Assembly (NCBI RefSeq): GCF_001625215.2
Contig: NC_030381.2
Span: 40,050,689-40,114,688 of the forward strand
Direction of reading: 5' to 3'
DNA from: Daucus carota subsp. sativus
Taxonomy: Eukaryota > Streptophyta > Magnoliopsida > Apiales > Apiaceae
Length of the DNA stretch: 64,000 nt
Shown: positions 44,099-55,316 of the stretch, in pieces
Layout: every line of letters starts with the position of its first letter
Numbering within the stretch: the stretch's first letter is position 1
Position numbers and translations under genes: made by a program
The notes under the pieces: generated by a model
What the model saw: the letters and a program-made list of their open reading frames with translations, nothing else
Databases searched by the model: none
What the model was told of the DNA's origin: nothing

Positions 44099-46406
44099 AT
44101 GGTCATGGCAAAAACCTTAAATTGCAAGTCCTTGTACATTCGGTTGCTTACTGGTCTGTTTCTCCTTACTCTGTTTCCATTGGCCATCGTCAGTGAAGAG
44201 TCAGATATTCCACAGCAATGTGGAAGAGATGCTCATAAATGTGGAAGCCTCGACGTCCCATTTCCCTTTTTTGTGAATAGGCCGTCTAGTTCTCCACCTT
44301 GTTCCCTCCCGGATGCCTTCGGTCTCACTTGCTTGCAGTTGAATAATTTGGATCCCTACCTTTTTCTTAGCATCAAACGTACAAGTGGTGATGGGCTAAA
44401 AGGCTATCAGGTTCTGCAGTTCTTTCCTGACGGTATTTTAGTAGATTTTTCACAAACTGCCAGTCTCAGTGATCAGAGTAGTGCTAATTTAAGTACATCC
44501 TCCTGTGTTGAGTACAATGATTTGAAGTCATTTGGTTTTCAAGGGAGGGAAGACTACTTTGGAATATCCGCGGACAATGTGCTTGGCTTGTATGATTGTG
44601 AAGACTCCTCCTTGTGCAAACCAGATTGTGTAAATACTAGTACTATCCTCATGCCTCCTGGTTGCAGCAAAAACCATAGCAACTACCATGCTGCTTGCTG
44701 TTACCCGCTCTCCGATCAGAGTTATTGGCACCCCGGAGATGACTTGTCTATCTTCTCCCAGTTTGGGTGCAGGGGATTCTCATCCTGGGTAGTTGTTCCT
44801 TATGACAATACCACTAGTAATTATGGTCATGCAGCTCGCAAGCGTGGCGTTAAATTGGAATGGGCCTTCCCTGCTAACACAAATAACACTAATTCAAGTT
44901 ACAAAGGAGCAGTTGCCTCCAGTTTCTGTGCTCCCAATGCCTACATTGTCAATGCAACAACGATAGCATCCGGGATCAGATGCAAATGTGAGGATGGATT
45001 TACTGGTGATGGTTTCACCAAGGGAGTTGGATGCTTGAAATGTGAGTAGTTCAGTTTCTAATCTCTTACTGTCCAAACTGGATAGAGCAGTTGGATTCTT
45101 GATTTTGGTTTAATGAATGTGCTATTATGTATCATATAATTTGTTTATACAGCTTGCCAGGTGGATGAAAAGCAAACACATGGCAAGGGATGTTACACAA
45201 AGAGACGACCTGCAAGGAAATTGGAAGTTCTAGCTGGTAGCTAAACTTGAACTCATATTCTCAAGAATTTTGATGCTTGTAAAAAAACTAAGTTACCATC
45301 TTTCTCGTGCAGGGGTTCTCACATCAGCCTTCTGTGTTGCCTCCTTGATTGCGCTTTGCTGTCTGCTGAAGCGACATAATAGGTCTGGTACCTTTCAGCC
45401 CCATCAGGATCACTGTGAGAGCTCCATATCTTTTGGATGCAGGACTCGGTTATTTACTTACCATGAGTTAGAAGAAGCCACCAAGGGGTTCGCGGATTGT
45501 AAGAAACTTGTCAGCAGCACCACTGGGGAACTTTATACCGGAGTTCTTGGAAATGGACTGAAAGTAGTTGTTCACAAGGTGCAGTGTGGGAGTAAAGGGG
45601 ACTTGATGCAAATTCTGTCCCAAGTAGAGGTATTATCAGCAGTTTCACACAAGAGTATGGCACGCGTCCTTGGATGCTCTATTGACTGTGGGGATGCCCC
45701 GCTGGTGGTATACGAAGATCCTGCCAATGGAACGCTGTTGGAATATTTACATCAGAACAGACAGGATAATAAGAATGGACTGGACTGGTACACGAGATTG
45801 AACATTGTAACAGAGACCTCAAGTGTTCTTGCATTTCTGCAATGTGAGATTTGTCCTCCAATTCTTCATAATGATTTCCAAAGTGGATACATCCTTCTGG
45901 ACCAAGAATTTTCAGCCAGACTAGCTGGATTTGTTTTGTTGACAGGACAAACAGGGCCTGATCATTCTTTAGGGAGTAGAGGACTGCACCACTTTCACAG
46001 GAGTGATGTTTATAATCTCGGGTTAGTGCTTCTGGAAATTATTGTAGGCTCGACGCTGGTACCTCTGGATATTGATTTGCAGAAGATAAGGGGTGGAAAG
46101 CTAGAAGAGATTGTAGACCCTCTACTTTATTACCATGAGCAGCCAAGTTTTGTCAAAGAACAGATAGAGAGAGTTGCAGACCTCGCGACTAGGTGTTTAT
46201 TGTTTGGCGGAGATGGAAAGCTTAGTATGATGGATGCAGCAAGGGAGTTGCTGCACATCAGGACATCTACTGGTACTGGTGGTGGCGGTGGTAGTAGTCG
46301 AAGAGGACCTGCACTGGAGGAAACATTTTCCAATTCAAGCCTCCTTCAGATGATGTCAATGTCCCCGGACTCTATTTATTTGCCTCATTTTTCGACAAAC
46401 CCTTGA
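44099..46406 (+). CDS. Receptor-like pseudokinase with a WAK-type extracellular domain
   Basis: Three exons, 44099-45041, 45153-45236 and 45313-46406, encode 706 residues (704 if the second ATG at 44105 is used). A signal peptide (about 8-31) precedes a Cys-rich extracellular part with CGRDAHKCGSLDVPFPFFV, the start of a WAK galacturonan-binding-like domain, many NxS/T sites and an EGF-like CKCEDGFTGDGF near residue 300. A membrane span follows (about 345-362, SAFCVASLIALCCLL). The cytosolic kinase-like region has lost key residues: the Gly loop reads VSSTTGELYTG, the VAVK Lys is His (VVVHKV), the catalytic loop reads HNDFQSGYILL (Lys to Gln, Asn to Tyr) and DFG reads GFV. It should not phosphorylate, so a scaffold or co-receptor role is inferred. 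It resembles the Arabidopsis 'probably inactive' receptor-like kinase At2g46850 (from memory). A poly-Gly tract lies near the C-terminus. Confidence 0.9.
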
Positions 46407-47034
46407 TGAATTAAGAAAAAAGAAGCCATTTTCAATGATCCTGAACTGCCAGTCATACTACAGGATCAAATTCTACTGTTGTAGTTAAATGGAGTGCTTA
46501 TTTGCAACTGAGAGCTTTTACTCCCATGACAGCTGCTAGCTTGTAAAAAATTATTCATATCATCTAATGGATTTTGACACTTTCATACAAGTTTTAATAC
46601 ATAACGTCATAACCTGTTGGTAGCATATAAACTTTGCAGCATTTGAAGAATTCAGAACTATAAGCTCAGCCAAACGGGCTCTAAAACCAGGTATGTTGAG
46701 GAGTGTTCCATGTCCAAGAATTGATTTCAGACCCCAACATATTGCTGCATCAAAATCATAATCTTGGATGGCATGTGGCACACGTTTCTTAGAATGGGTT
46801 TTCGCAGATAATTCATGTCTAATATTAAAAGCCTTTCATTTAAATACCCAAGGAATCCAGATAATAAAAATTTTACATTTAAAAACACAATTCACCTTCC
46901 CAAAACTGAAATAAGAGAAAACACCTAATCCACATTTTTCGTCAATTAACAACATAAACACATCTAGAAAAGTAACACTGCTTGACGGGTACAGTTATAA
47001 CATAACTGAAAACCAGACGGAATTTGCTGAGACG
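46407..47034. other. Convergent 3' regions of the pseudokinase and E1-alpha genes
   Basis: The plus-strand pseudokinase and the minus-strand E1-alpha gene end towards each other, with 628 bases between their stop codons. The stretch holds both 3' untranslated regions; transcripts could overlap. No additional gene seen. Confidence 0.5.
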
Positions 47035-49728
47035 TTAGACTTGAGCGGTTCCTTCAGTAAACTTTGGATCCTCGCATCTGTATTTTCCATCTGGTCCAAT
47101 TCCAAAGCCTTTTGGATCTGCAAACACATTTTCCAACAGCTGGCTTCTGGATGGTGCTGGACTTTCTTCTGCAAACTCTACAGCTTCTTCGATCACTTCA
47201 TCAATTTTCTTCTCGATAGCTTTCAATTCAGCTTCAGTGGCGAGATTGTTGTCAACCATGTATTTCTTCAAAGATGTAATGGGATCTCGAGCAGCATAGT
47301 GAGCCTTCTCAGCTGCAAATATTAAGAACATCACATAAAATAAGTTATGCAATGCATCCTTTGTAGACTAACTACAGCATTGCAATTTGAAAGCACCACT
47401 CATGTATATGCAATTATGCATGACCATCTAATGTTGGAAAGAAGGATGTATTAACATTCTTGAGTCAGAAATGTATTATATATATTATATATACTAACAC
47501 ACTTCCAAAGACAGTTGACCCCGAATGTTACAAATATAATTGTATAAAATATAACTCTGCCTAGACGGCCATTCCTTTTCTTACTGATGTACATACTACA
47601 TAGGCAAATGTTATCGTCTTATGATTCATCTGGGCCGAGTATTCTAATTAGCTTCACAAAAATAAGGCAAAGTAACTCTAGGAAGGAAAGCTATTACTAC
47701 TTCCTCTCCTTTTTATATGTCGATGATGTTTAATGTGATGATGACACAATTAATCTTTTTTTTTTCTTGATGACTATTAAATAGTACGGAGTAATACACT
47801 ATGCAGGGACGGTAAGAAAGCGAGGCTAACGCTTACCTGGGTCACGAAGCTCATCAGGATCAGCTAATGAGTGACCTCTGAACCTATAAGTTTCACACTC
47901 AATTAGAGTAGGACCTTCTCCCCTCCTAGCCCTCCCAACAGCTTCCTTTGCCACCTCCCTTACCTTCAAGACATCCATCCCATCAACATGAATTCCTGGC
48001 ATCCCAAATGCTGGCCCCTTCTTCCAAATCTGTGGATCAGAAGTGGCTCTCAAGTGGGACATCCCAATTGCCCACAGATTGTTCTCCACAACAAAAATGA
48101 TAGGCAACTTCCACAAGGCTGCCATGTTTAAGCACTCAAAGAATTGGCCATTATTGCAAGTCCCATCCCCGAAGAAAGCCATTGTGACATGATCACAGTC
48201 AGCTTCTTTCAAAACTTCTCTGCGATACTTGCTGGTAAAGGCAGCCCCTGTGGCCACGGGAATGCCTTCCCCAATAAAGGCAAAGCCACCAAGGACATTG
48301 TGCTCCTTAGAGAACATGTGCATAGAGCCTCCCTGGCCACGGCAACAACCTGTGGTCTTGCCAAAGAGCTCGCTCATGACTTGGGAAGCAGGGACCCCCT
48401 TGCTGAGAGCATGGACATGATCTCGGTATGTGCTAACAACTGAGTCTTCCTTTTTCAAGAGCTTGATGAAGCCAGAGGAGACTGCCTCTTGGCCATTGTA
48501 CAAATGAACAAAACCAAACATTTTTCCCCTGTAATACATTTGGGCACACATATCCTCAAAAGCTCTTCCAAGAATCATGTCCTCATAGACCTCCAACCCT
48601 TCTTCTTTTGTAATTAGCTGCATCACCGGTCATCAGTTAAAAAAAATTATTTGTAAGGGTAATGTTTCTTGGACTCAGTACAGAATGTCGAACACAACAG
48701 AGATCCAAAGTCCAACTAAATGTCTTTTAAAATTGGCAACACAGGACCTTGTCCTTGATTTAGACATCAATATTTTATTACAAACAACATATATATTGAA
48801 TAAGATGTGAAAGCAATAGTGAAGTATTTTATTTTAATAAAACATGTTTTTTTGCAAAGAAATTTGCAATCACATACTATTATTTCTAAAACTAGTTACG
48901 TTTGGATTCTGAGTTTGCTTCATATGTAGGCTGTCACTTCATCAGGATATTCAAATGTAGTCAAAATAAATGTCCAAGAATTCGATATGAACACGTAGGA
49001 TGAAACTGAAAAGTCCGTTTAACATAATAAAGAGACTCAACTACTCAGAATCACTCTATCCTCTAGTTAGTAGGTTGCAGCTTGCATGATCTAACCATAA
49101 GCTGAGGTCGAAGAAAAATTTTCATAAATAGCATGTTTTATCAAGTAAAACTAGGCCGTACTATATGCAGGATGGTTTCCAATTTCCGGTTAAGTGGTAG
49201 CGTACAAATATTGAAATGTCCTGGTAGTAATCTCTTGCTACTAGTAGGGAAAGCATGTTATTATTATTTAGTTAACATAATCGAATAGCTGATGCAATAA
49301 TAAAATAGGAAAAATAACGAAATCTATGTAGTAGGAACCTTAGTAAACATGTAGCAATATGATAAATTAATGAGCACACATACAATAAACACCTATAAAA
49401 ACCGCAATAAAAGAAGCAAATGATCCAAGAATAAACAATTACAGAGAAATAGTAGAAATGAGGAGGAGATTACGAGATTGGAGACATCGGATTTGGGCTT
49501 CTTATTATCCTTGATGACATCCGATTTGACAGCGACAATAGCAGGGGCCGATCCTGATCCTGACCCGAAATGGGTTCGGGTCGACGAGACAATGGGCCTG
49601 GGGAGGCGGAGCTTGTGGGTGGATCCAAGAAACGGGGATGCACAATTCATGTTTTCCGAAGCGGATCTTCTTGCTGTTGTTGTGTTCAACAGAGGAAGAG
49701 GCTGAACGAGTTTGGCTGAGAAACCCAT
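47035..49728 (-). CDS. PDH-E1 ALPHA: Pyruvate dehydrogenase E1 component, alpha subunit, plastid form
   Basis: Decarboxylates pyruvate with thiamine diphosphate in the plastid complex that supplies acetyl-CoA for fatty-acid synthesis; works with an E1-beta subunit encoded elsewhere. Three exons, 49728-49474, 48617-47837 and 47312-47035, give 437 residues, close to the family length. Residues 1 to about 65 are Ser/Thr-rich and basic, a chloroplast transit peptide. The catalytic part begins [18 protein letters not shown] and contains the thiamine diphosphate motif [12 protein letters not shown]...VVENN, plus [15 protein letters not shown]. The plastid type is shown by the transit peptide and by absence of a mitochondrial presequence. 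The start is the ATG giving [10 protein letters not shown]; an in-frame ATG 12 codons upstream lies in the leader. Exon 2 is rich in G and C compared with its introns. Splice sites are GT-AG. Confidence 0.96.
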
Positions 49729-49777
49729 TTTGTAATCTCTTCTACTTGGCAATGGGGGGTACAAGAGAGAGGGAGAG

Positions 49778-49788
49778 TATATATATAC
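49778..49788 (-). promoter_or_regulatory. Probable TATA box of the E1-alpha gene
   Basis: On the minus strand TGTATATATAT lies 50-60 bases upstream of the ATG at 49728. Transcription starting about 30 bases downstream would give a leader of roughly 20-30 bases. The box is a strong match; the leader is short. Confidence 0.45.
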
Positions 49789-50070
49789 ACCAGAGGTGAT
49801 GTATAGATAATATAAAGGGGGAGGAGGAGGAGAAAACGAAGAAATGAAAGTAGGGACGAGGCGGAGATAACAAAGAAAAATGGGTTTGGTTTAATGCGTA
49901 AGTGAATTGTTGTCCCTTTGTAAATTCCGCCTCACAAAATGAGCAAACCCAACTCCTACTGCTGTTTAACCCAACTTCCACCTGTTTTTTTTTTCTTCTA
50001 CAATTTACTCCGGCTTCCATTTCTTCCTGCTTATACTAAATAGTAAATACTAAGCTAGTTTTAAATTTTA

Positions 50071-50835
50071 GAGGTAATTGCATATTGTTCGAAAATCATA
50101 TTATACTCATATTTTGGCAAACTCAACTCGCACCCCTATTTTTACATTTCAATAATGACATGCACTCCCTACGTTAACTTCCGTTAAAATACTCTCTCCG
50201 TCTCAATTTACATGTCCTTTTTACTTTTCGAGAAATCAAATTGACTAATTTTTAACCAACTATTAGAAAATATTTATTTATTATTTTAGGAAATTGTAAG
50301 TTGCATATTAAGATAGACTAGATTTACTTTTTGATGATTTTTTTTAAAAAATTTTGTGATCAGCTTTTCCAAAAAAATAATTAAAATTTATATTTTATTC
50401 AATTATATAAATTTATATATTATTTATAATAAATATCACATAATATATATTTTTTATATTTAAAATAGTGTATATTTTAAGTGCTTAAAATTATTTTGAC
50501 TTGGGATTGGCTTAATTCAACAAAAATTTTAAAAAATAAATCATCAAAAAATAAATCTAGTCTATTTTAATATGTAACTTTCTATTTATTAAAATAATAA
50601 ATAAATATTTTCTAGCAGTTGGTCAAAAATTAGTCAATTTGACTCTTCGAAAAACAAAAAGGACATGTAAATTGAGACGGAAGGAATATTTTAACAGAAG
50701 TTAACAGAATTTAACGGAGTAGAGTGCGTCTCGCTATTAAAATGTAAAGATATAGGATGCGAGTTGAGTTTCCAAAAATATGGGTACAATATCATTGTTG
50801 AACGATAGTTGGGGAGTGCGATATGTAATTACCTC
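50071..50835. mobile_element. MULE-like MITE interrupted by a Stowaway MITE
   Basis: Identical TAAATTTTA at 50062-50070 and 50836-50844 bound an element whose ends are inverted repeats: GAGGTAATTGCATATTGTTC on the left and, on the other strand, GAGGTAATTACATATCGCAC on the right. The arms continue to pair inward ('ctcaactcgcacccctat' type against 'ataggatgcgagttgag'). At 50192-50686 a second element interrupts the hairpin. Without it the host would be about 270 bp. The 9-bp duplication fits Mutator. Confidence 0.8.
50192..50686. mobile_element. Stowaway-like MITE nested inside the 50.1-50.8 kb element
   Basis: Begins CTCTCTCCGTCTCAATTTAC after TA (50190-50191) and ends GTAAATTGAGACGGAAGGAA before TA (50687-50688). 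Inner arms pair over about 150 bases ('tttttaaccaactattagaaaatatttatt' type on both sides). The AT-rich centre holds tandem A/T stretches. The 495-bp length is long for a Stowaway, but termini and TA duplication fit. Confidence 0.8.
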
Positions 50836-50844
50836 TAAATTTTA

Positions 50845-51360
50845 ACACGTCAGGGTCGCTTGGGACAAATGTGTAGAATCCAGAAAGAAACGAAGGAACG
50901 AGTCTGAATAATTTTACCCGTTTGGTTTTGATTCGGAAATAAAATGATAAATAATATAAAAATTATATATGAGACTTTTATAATATTATATGATTCAAAA
51001 ATGTCAGATATATTATGTTTATAATAATATAAGTTTTTATATTTTTAAAATTTAATATATATTTGTATTTAAAAATTTCATTAATTTCCTTGATCAATAA
51101 ATATATAAATCATATCATTTTTCTTTTTGAAAATATAAATTATATCATTTTTATAATTTATAACATATAAATTAATTTTTTTTATATTTTTTATGATTTC
51201 ATACATAAACTATAAATGAAAAGGAAAAAATAGAAAAGAGAAAGCAAATATCGATATTGTGTAAATCCAAAACTAAAAGTGGTGAAAAAGTGAAAAGAAA
51301 TGACAATTTTAATGAAACAAACACTCGTAAACCGGTTTAATTATTCCTCTTTTCCTTTTA
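50845..51360. other. AT-rich spacer
   Basis: No open frame of interest and no bounded repeat. Composed mainly of A/T runs with 'atataaattatatca' type words. Confidence 0.4.
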
Positions 51361-51664
51361 CTCCCTCCGTCCCTATTTATCTGTCCACTTTGGAAGTAAA
51401 AATTTGTCCCTATTTATCTGTCCATTTATACTTTCAAAACTAATTTAATGATAGTTTTTCAAATATATCTCCATAATTTTAATTTTCAAGGCTTGACTTA
51501 TTTAAAACTTGGTTGAATTCATGTTTTCAAGACATAGAGTAGGGGTATTCCACCATTTTCAAGATATTAATCAGAGGTATTTAATGAAAAAGTTCATACA
51601 ATCAATTATTCTTTGGTATGTGTTTTTTTTTCCAAAATGGACAGATAAAAAAGGACGGATGGAG
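51361..51664. mobile_element. Stowaway MITE, 304 bp
   Basis: Begins CTCCCTCCGTCCCTATTTAT after TA at 51359-51360 and ends with the inverted equivalent (AAAAAAGGACGGATGGAG) before TA at 51665-51666. Near the left end 'gtccctatttatctgtcca' occurs twice about 40 bases apart, an internal duplication that the right end does not share. Confidence 0.85.
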
Positions 51665-52687
51665 TATCAATTATCTCAGCCAAACCGTCCGTCAATGTCC
51701 TGCTACTCGAAATAAAATATCCGAGAAAACATAGTGTCTATGAGTATCTCACATGTGAAAAAGAATGACAATTTTAATAACAGTTATAAAAAAAGATGAA
51801 AAGGTGAGAGAATGACAAATTTAATGAAATAAACACTCACAAAAGGAAAGCGGATTACCCCAACTAAACTATCCTTTAATGTCCTACTCCTCGAAATAAA
51901 ATATCTGAGAAAATACAGTGTTTATAAGTATCTCACGTGTGAGAATATAATGTTTTGGATTATTTATGATTTTGGTGAGACAATATAATGGCTTTATTTG
52001 GGAATTAGCGGTTAGTTATTAGCGTATCGAATTAGATTTTTGGACTAGCTGATTGAATTAGATGTTTTAACTAGCGGATTGAATTAGCTGTTTTTCATAA
52101 AACTGCTTGGTAAATAGCTGATTGATTAGTTTTTTATGACACAAACTAAAAACGCTAATCTCAAAAGCTCCTCCAATTAATTTTTTCAAAATTAGCTTTT
52201 TGGATCCAAACCTCTATTTCAATTCGGCAACTACCAAACACTAATATTAATTTATTTTAGTTGTCAAATATCTAAAATATCTCAAAACTTTAATTTTGCC
52301 CTAAACCTCTAAATTCCAAACAGCTCCAACGTACGACAGGAGATAGGTTGTCGGAGAATAGACTTATCATGTATTACTCTCATCCAGCTCTATCGATCGT
52401 AAAAACCCTCTGTCGACCGTTTTAAGTACTTTTAACCTATTTTTACCTAACCCTCTTTTATCCAATCTGGTTTTTAACCCATGTAACAAGCATTGTTCAG
52501 TTTTTAGTTTTTTTTTATTTTATTTTAAGACTAAATTTAGAATCAGTAATTTTTTTAGTAACATGACTTTGCAGGAGTTTGACGGTATAATAATAATGTA
52601 TTAACCATAAGTCAAAATTATTTTGCTTATCATTTAGAAAAATCAAAATCACGAGTATACGGGTAAGAATATCTCATTAATCTATTA

Positions 52688-52975
52688 CTCCCTCCGTCCC
52701 TCCCATTTCTTAATTCTTATCAAATGGGTTGGGCACGGAAGTTAAGAAATATGTATAAAGTAATGGAAAAAAGTAAGAAAAGTGACTGAAGTGGTGGGAC
52801 CCATTGATTTTTAAGATATAAAAAGAAGACAGGGGAGTAAAAGTAGTGTGAAAAGGAAAGAAAAGCGGAGAAGTAGTGAGACTCATTAACTATTTTTGGT
52901 AAGTTGTGAAATGTAAAGAATTGGATGGTACAACCCAAAGAAGCAACTGTAAAGAAATGAGAGAGACGGAGGGAG
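52688..52975. mobile_element. Stowaway MITE, 288 bp
   Basis: Begins CTCCCTCCGTCCCTCCCATT after TA (52686-52687) and ends GAGAGACGGAGGGAG before TA (52976-52977). Inner arms contain 'cccatttcttaattct' type sequence and its approximate inverse 'agaattggatg'. No coding sequence. It and the copy at 51361 share termini but not interior, so they belong to different families. Confidence 0.85.
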
Positions 52976-53267
52976 TATATAACTAAACTTTGAATTGACT
53001 AAAGACATTTTATATTACTTACAATTAACCAGGTGTTGGGCCTGGTTACCTCATTTGATAACGGTATCTCGGCCCTCGGGGGACGTTCTATCAGAGGGTT
53101 CAATTTTGTTGGGCTTTGTAATGGACTTTTTCAATTTGCTAAAATTTTATACGCTTCTTCGTTCATCATTTAAGATGTTAGTGGTCTCACGTTTTTAACT
53201 TATAAAAGCAGTCCTAGGCCTCAGCCCTTCTTTTCTCGATAGCCCTTCTTTTCTCGATAGATTTAGA

Positions 53268-53727
53268 GGGGTGCATTGGATTGGGATTTTAAAGCATTTT
53301 TTTGCATTCATGAAATCCGAGGGTATTCGGTTAGGATTGTTTGAAATCCATTAAAATCTCGAGGTATTCAATTGGGATTTTAAATTATGCTACAAAATCT
53401 GATGGTATTCAATTGGGATTTTAAATTATGCTTTAAAATCCGATGGTATTCAATTGAGATTCTTTAAAATCCATTAAAATCTGACGGTATTCAAATGCTG
53501 ATGGATTTTTTTGCATTTCATAAAATGATGGATTTTGTGGCATTCTTCGGTGTATTTTAAGTTTTTTGAAATCCCACCAAAATCAATGGAATTTTGAAGC
53601 ATTGTGCTTATATCCTATAAACTCTGCGACATTTTATCAAGAATCCACACAAAATCAAAATCACACACAATCCATTAAAATTCGTAGACTAAAAACAATA
53701 CATTAAAATCCCAATCGAATACACCCC
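53268..53727. mobile_element. hAT-like MITE with a repeated interior
   Basis: Left end GGGGTGCATTGGATTGGGAT; right end, on the other strand, GGGGTGTATTCGATTGGGAT. The interior is built of repeated phrases such as 'gatggtattcaattgggatt' and 'aaaatccattaaaatc' in tandem, about 60 bases apart. This terminus type is frequent in plant genomes. A matching 8-bp target duplication was not found, so superfamily placement is tentative. An 18-bp direct duplication ('agcccttcttttctcgat' twice) lies just to the left at 53223-53259. Confidence 0.65.
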
Positions 53728-53797
53728 CGTTAGCTTGTGTTATCTCGTTAAAATATTTTCAAGTAATTAATTATTTGAAAATCTAATTTGTAAACAC

Positions 53798-54210
53798 TAA
53801 AATATTAACAACTGTTAATTTACGTTTTAATTATTATTTTTTAGATTGGTTCATCGGTTTAGACTTTTTTAATTAGGGTTTAGGTTTGAGGGTTTAAGAT
53901 CTCTAAACCTTAACCGTAAGCCAATTTAATTTCAAGTATAAATTAATCATTCTATAACTCAAATACGACCCCTAAAATATTAACGACTGTTAATTTACGT
54001 TCTAATTATTATCTTATTAAACTGGTTCCTCGGCTTTAGAACCTCATGACCCTAAAATCTCAAATTAATTAGGGTTTAGGCTCGAGGCCTAAACCCTCAA
54101 TCTCAAAACCTAACCGTCAATCAATTTAATCGTTCTAAAACTCAAAATATGAACCCTGCAATATTAATGATGATTAATTTACATTCTAATTATTACTTTA
54201 TTATGAATTA
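53798..54210. repeat. About 2.3 copies of a 175-184 bp tandem unit with telomere-like words
   Basis: The unit start 'aaaatattaacgactgttaa' followed by 'tttacgttctaattatta' occurs near 53798, 53973 and 54157 (the last partial and diverged). Each unit contains 'ttagggtttaggctcgagg' or 'aattagggtttaggtttgaggg', with TTTAGGG-like words on both strands. These resemble plant telomere repeats, but are isolated words and not an interstitial telomere array. Confidence 0.65.
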
Positions 54211-55316
54211 CCAAAATCATTTTTAAAAAAGAAAATGAAAAAACAAAAGCAGGCAAGGCAACATTACTTTGCGTTCTGTATTTGAGATATTTTAACTCTA
54301 AAATATGATATTGGGCCATCATTCCATTTGACCTCACTTACAATCTCACAGGGACAAACAATCAAGACGCTATAGATGGAGGAAGACCCCGTAAAGCAGG
54401 CTCATACATCTCCTTTGCTTCTCTCCGTCTCTACCCAGACTCCATGCGAGTTGTTATTTTTTATTGAGACTAAGTAGCTGGTGCACCATGTTACTCGAAG
54501 AGATTTGAGAATAAAAGGCAGTAATACTAGTAAGAGAGGCGGGGGTTTCCGAGCCAGCTATTAATAAAGGGGAAGTGGGTGAATAGCTGTTTTTTTCGTT
54601 TCAAGTGTTTTTATTGTTTTAACGTGAACCCTCAACAACGTGCATTTCCACTTGCAGACTAGACACAACTCTCAATGCTCTTTCCCCATATCACCCCTTC
54701 ACTCACATTTATATACTGACACCTTGCAACTATAATAATACCAGTACTGATATAATAAATCTGTCAGAGAGTGTGTTCATGCTCTAAAAATTGGTGATTA
54801 ATTACAATTAATTCATACTCTGTAACTTATTGAACTGATTAAATATTTAATTATTCAATTAATTATCCGATTAATTCTTGATTAATCCAATTAAAACTCG
54901 ATTAACCCTTGTTCCGTGACTTCACCAATTAAGTTCGATCTCCGCTTTTTAGGTCATGCACTCTTCATTCCCCTCTCTCTCACTCAAATTCGTTCCTGAA
55001 AATACAGTAAATAATTGTGTTCAAAGCTGCTGACCAGCTAACAAGCTATCTGACAAACCCACTATCACTTGTCATGTGATTCCTTCCCCACCCTTGGAAT
55101 CATCAACATAATAAAACCCAAAACACACACACACACACTTAGCTCCTTCCCATTCTGGATTTATTCACAGCTACTGTACTCTATTCAAACCAAACCATTT
55201 CATCTGTATGTTTGGTTGCAGTACTAAACAAATTCCACTGCATTTTGTAGCTTTTGCAAGACCAATGTGTAAGGCTGGTGAGTTGCATTGATCATGGCCT
55301 AATTGTAAAAGTACTA
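54211..55316. other. Upstream region of the IQD gene
   Basis: Spacer and probable promoter and leader of the IQD gene. A (CA)n run lies at about 55124-55138 and pyrimidine-rich stretches with 'ccctctctctcactc' at 54970-54985 suggest a core promoter or leader. No certain TATA box was fixed and no other gene was seen. Confidence 0.4.

Noticed and set aside
47694-47797. Possible short Stowaway ('tactacttcctctcc' ... 'acggagtaata') in the second intron of E1-alpha
   Set aside because: The ends pair poorly and the flanks do not give a clean TA duplication; too weak to call.
48144-48443. 99-codon plus-strand open frame inside E1-alpha exon 2
   Set aside because: Antisense shadow of the well-supported catalytic exon.
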